A stretch of 64,000 nucleotides of DNA, from the NCBI GenBank assembly GCA_021737275.1, contig JAIPEE010000005.1, positions 62,001 through 126,000 of the forward strand, in the 5' to 3' direction. A program made the position numbers and the translations under genes. Under the pieces are notes generated by a model, which saw nothing but the letters and a program-made list of their open reading frames with translations, searched no databases and had not been told where the DNA came from. Of the stretch, positions 62,673 through 64,000 are shown one piece after another; position 1 is the stretch's first letter; each line of letters opens with the position of its first letter. Source of the DNA: Desulfobacterales bacterium. GTDB taxonomy: Bacteria; Desulfobacterota; Desulfobacteria; Desulfobacterales; JAIPEE01.

Positions 62673-63398
62673 ATGACTAAACCGACTGACAAAATCTTTA
62701 AACTTAAATGGCCCCCATTATATAAAGGAACGCTGATCAAGAGATATAAACGTTTTCTTGCAGATGTAAAACTTGATAATGGCGAAATCATTACAGCGCA
62801 CTGCGCCAATTCCGGTAGAATGATTGAATGCAGCACACCGGGTATGCCGGTTTATCTATCGCACCATGATAATCCGAAACGGAAACTGAAATTCACCTGG
62901 GAACTCATCCGGATGCCGGAATCGATTGTAGGCGTTAACACGCTTGTGCCTAACCGGCTGGCATTTGGCAGTATCATAGCGGAGAATATTCCCGAGCTTT
63001 CAGGATATGAGAATGTCCAGCGCGAAAAGAAAATAGGGACAGGGTCACGGCTTGATCTCTTCCTGAGTAACGGCAATGGCATAAACTGTTATGTTGAGAT
63101 AAAAAACTGCACACTTGTCCAAGAAAAAATCGCCTGTTTCCCTGATGCAGTAACGACAAGAGGCCTGAAACACCTTGTTGAGCTTCAAACGCTTGTCAGG
63201 CAGGGCCACAGGGCTGTAATGCTATATGTCATTCAGAGAATGGATGCCAAAATGTTCAAACCGGCTGACCATATTGATCCGGCGTATGGGAGGGGGCTGC
63301 GCAAAGCGCTCTCTCATGGTGTTGAGATGATTGTTTATGATACCCGGATAACGCTCAAAGGAATTTCTCTCCGGAATAAGATCCCCTCCTGTTTTTAG
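62673..63398 (+). CDS. sfsA: SfsA-type DNA-binding/nuclease-like protein
   Basis: A 241-residue protein from the ATG at 62673; an upstream in-frame TTG at 62634 would add 13 residues. The pattern FLADVKLDNGEIITAHCANS, GRMIECSTPGMPVYLS and VEIKNCTL (Asp/Glu-x-Lys nuclease-like core), plus PDAVTTRGLKHLVEL, is SfsA. The family was named for sugar fermentation stimulation in E. coli; the true role is unclear. It is convergent with the AsmA-like gene and divergent from serA. Confidence 0.92.
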   Translation: MTKPTDKIFKLKWPPLYKGTLIKRYKRFLADVKLDNGEIITAHCANSGRMIECSTPGMPVYLSHHDNPKRKLKFTWELIRMPESIVGVNTLVPNRLAFGSIIAENIPELSGYENVQREKKIGTGSRLDLFLSNGNGINCYVEIKNCTLVQEKIACFPDAVTTRGLKHLVELQTLVRQGHRAVMLYVIQRMDAKMFKPADHIDPAYGRGLRKALSHGVEMIVYDTRITLKGISLRNKIPSCF

Positions 63399-63466
63399 AC
63401 GTAAAATCCAGTTAAATGTTTATAAATATTCAATAATACTATAGTTAAAAAGTTGTCGGAATCACA

Positions 63467-64000
63467 TCACTGAAATAACCCCTTAAGTATCTCATCACCT
63501 TTTTTTTCTAACTCTTTTCCAGTCTTTTCAAAACTTTTTTCACCTGAAAGTGTTTTCCCCAGTTCCTTTTTTAAATCATCAGAATCCGGAATATCCACAC
63601 CGAGATTCTGCTTCAGTATCCCCTTTAAATCCGGGGTGAACTTCGGTTCTGTAAATGTTCCGGTAATCAGCACCGGCACCGTAATACCAGAGTGATCCGT
63701 CTTATCGCCCTGACCTTTTATTGTACCTACAAATTTGGGTTCAACCCGCATATCCAGAGTTTCTTTAACAAGATGCGCATCACCTGATACCAGGACACGG
63801 ATAAACGGAGAAACCATCGTCGTATTTTTGGAATTAAACAGACCTTTTGTAATTGTAAACGGCACATTCAACTTGCCAAAATCGGTTCGAGGCTTTTCTC
63901 CTCCAGGTTCACCCGCCCCGAATGTGGCTTTCAGGTTCCGTACCATCCCGGCCAGATCAATGCCTTTAACCGCACCATCCTTAAAAGTAAGCTTTCCTTC
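63467..64000 (-). CDS. AsmA-family protein, C-terminal part (cut by the window edge)
   Basis: The reading frame is open through the right edge, so the start is outside the window and the Met at 63946 is internal. The visible 177 residues include GKLTFKDGAVKGIDLAGMVR and FGKLNVPFTITKGLFNSKNT then VSGDAHLVKETLDMRVEPK, the typical C-terminal AsmA repeat. The tail (about the last 45 residues) is charged and helical. AsmA-like proteins are inner-membrane anchored and may carry lipid between membranes. Confidence 0.8.
   Translation of the reverse strand, partial: EGKLTFKDGAVKGIDLAGMVRNLKATFGAGEPGGEKPRTDFGKLNVPFTITKGLFNSKNTTMVSPFIRVLVSGDAHLVKETLDMRVEPKFVGTIKGQGDKTDHSGITVPVLITGTFTEPKFTPDLKGILKQNLGVDIPDSDDLKKELGKTLSGEKSFEKTGKELEKKGDEILKGLFQ

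Overview
The window is a large flagellar and motility region from a Gram-negative bacterium, joined to a block of housekeeping genes. Gene order, a CarD regulator, a K+-independent type membrane pyrophosphatase, an FlhF/FlhG pair, sigma-54 promoters and two paralogous MotB-like proteins fit a marine or sediment Desulfobacterota (delta-proteobacterial, probably Desulfobacterales) chromosome. No rRNA or species marker is present, so this is an inference from gene content.

Left part (about 0.1-39.5 kb): one almost continuous minus-strand flagellar supercluster. In transcription order it holds a REC-GAF-HD-GYP response regulator, two PilZ proteins, CheX and CheY. A FleQ/FlrA-like activator, a secreted TPR protein and an FlrC-like activator follow. 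Then come flgB-flgC-fliE-fliF-fliG-fliH-fliI-fliJ-motE-like, fliK-flgD-flgE, and motA-motB2-motB-fliL-fliM-fliN-fliO-fliP-fliQ-fliR-flhB-flhA-flhF, flhG-fliA. The cluster ends with three poorly known genes: a FliL-like protein with a long acidic repeat array, a small charged protein and a DUF2802-type protein. Four good sigma-54 (-24/-12) promoters precede flgB, fliK, motA and the TPR protein. Sigma-70-like promoters precede flhG and fliA. Flagellin and most chemotaxis genes are not in the window.

Middle (39.7-42.3 kb): a divergent pair, an orphan gspF-like gene and a DUF3108 gene, then a short tandem repeat and a tRNA-Val/tRNA-Asp unit.

Right part (42.4-64 kb): tig-clpP-clpX-lon with tRNA-Leu; an N-acetylmuramoyl-L-alanine amidase and tRNA-Pro; a YkgJ-family protein with an acyl-ACP thioesterase; a TPR protein; carD-rluD; ispE-tRNA-Gln-prs-rplY-pth-hppA; degP/htrA; a DUF1844 protein; serA; sfsA; and a partial AsmA-like gene running off the right edge.

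The most unusual item is the 612-residue protein at 1231-3069. Its N-terminal cytoplasmic part carries about twelve copies (ten good, two degenerate) of a short SQxDLDALL-type motif. The FliM of this same cluster begins with a motif of that type (ILSQDEVDSLL), which in other bacteria is the docking site for phosphorylated CheY. The array is followed by one membrane helix and a C-terminal domain resembling FliL. This suggests a membrane-anchored, multivalent CheY-binding protein placed near the stator. Two related oddities are a second MotB-like protein whose ion-binding Asp is replaced by Ser, and an FlrC-like activator whose receiver lacks the phospho-acceptor Asp. The flagellar half also holds a family of intergenic hairpins built from GATTA-type hexamers and one REPIN-like inverted pair.
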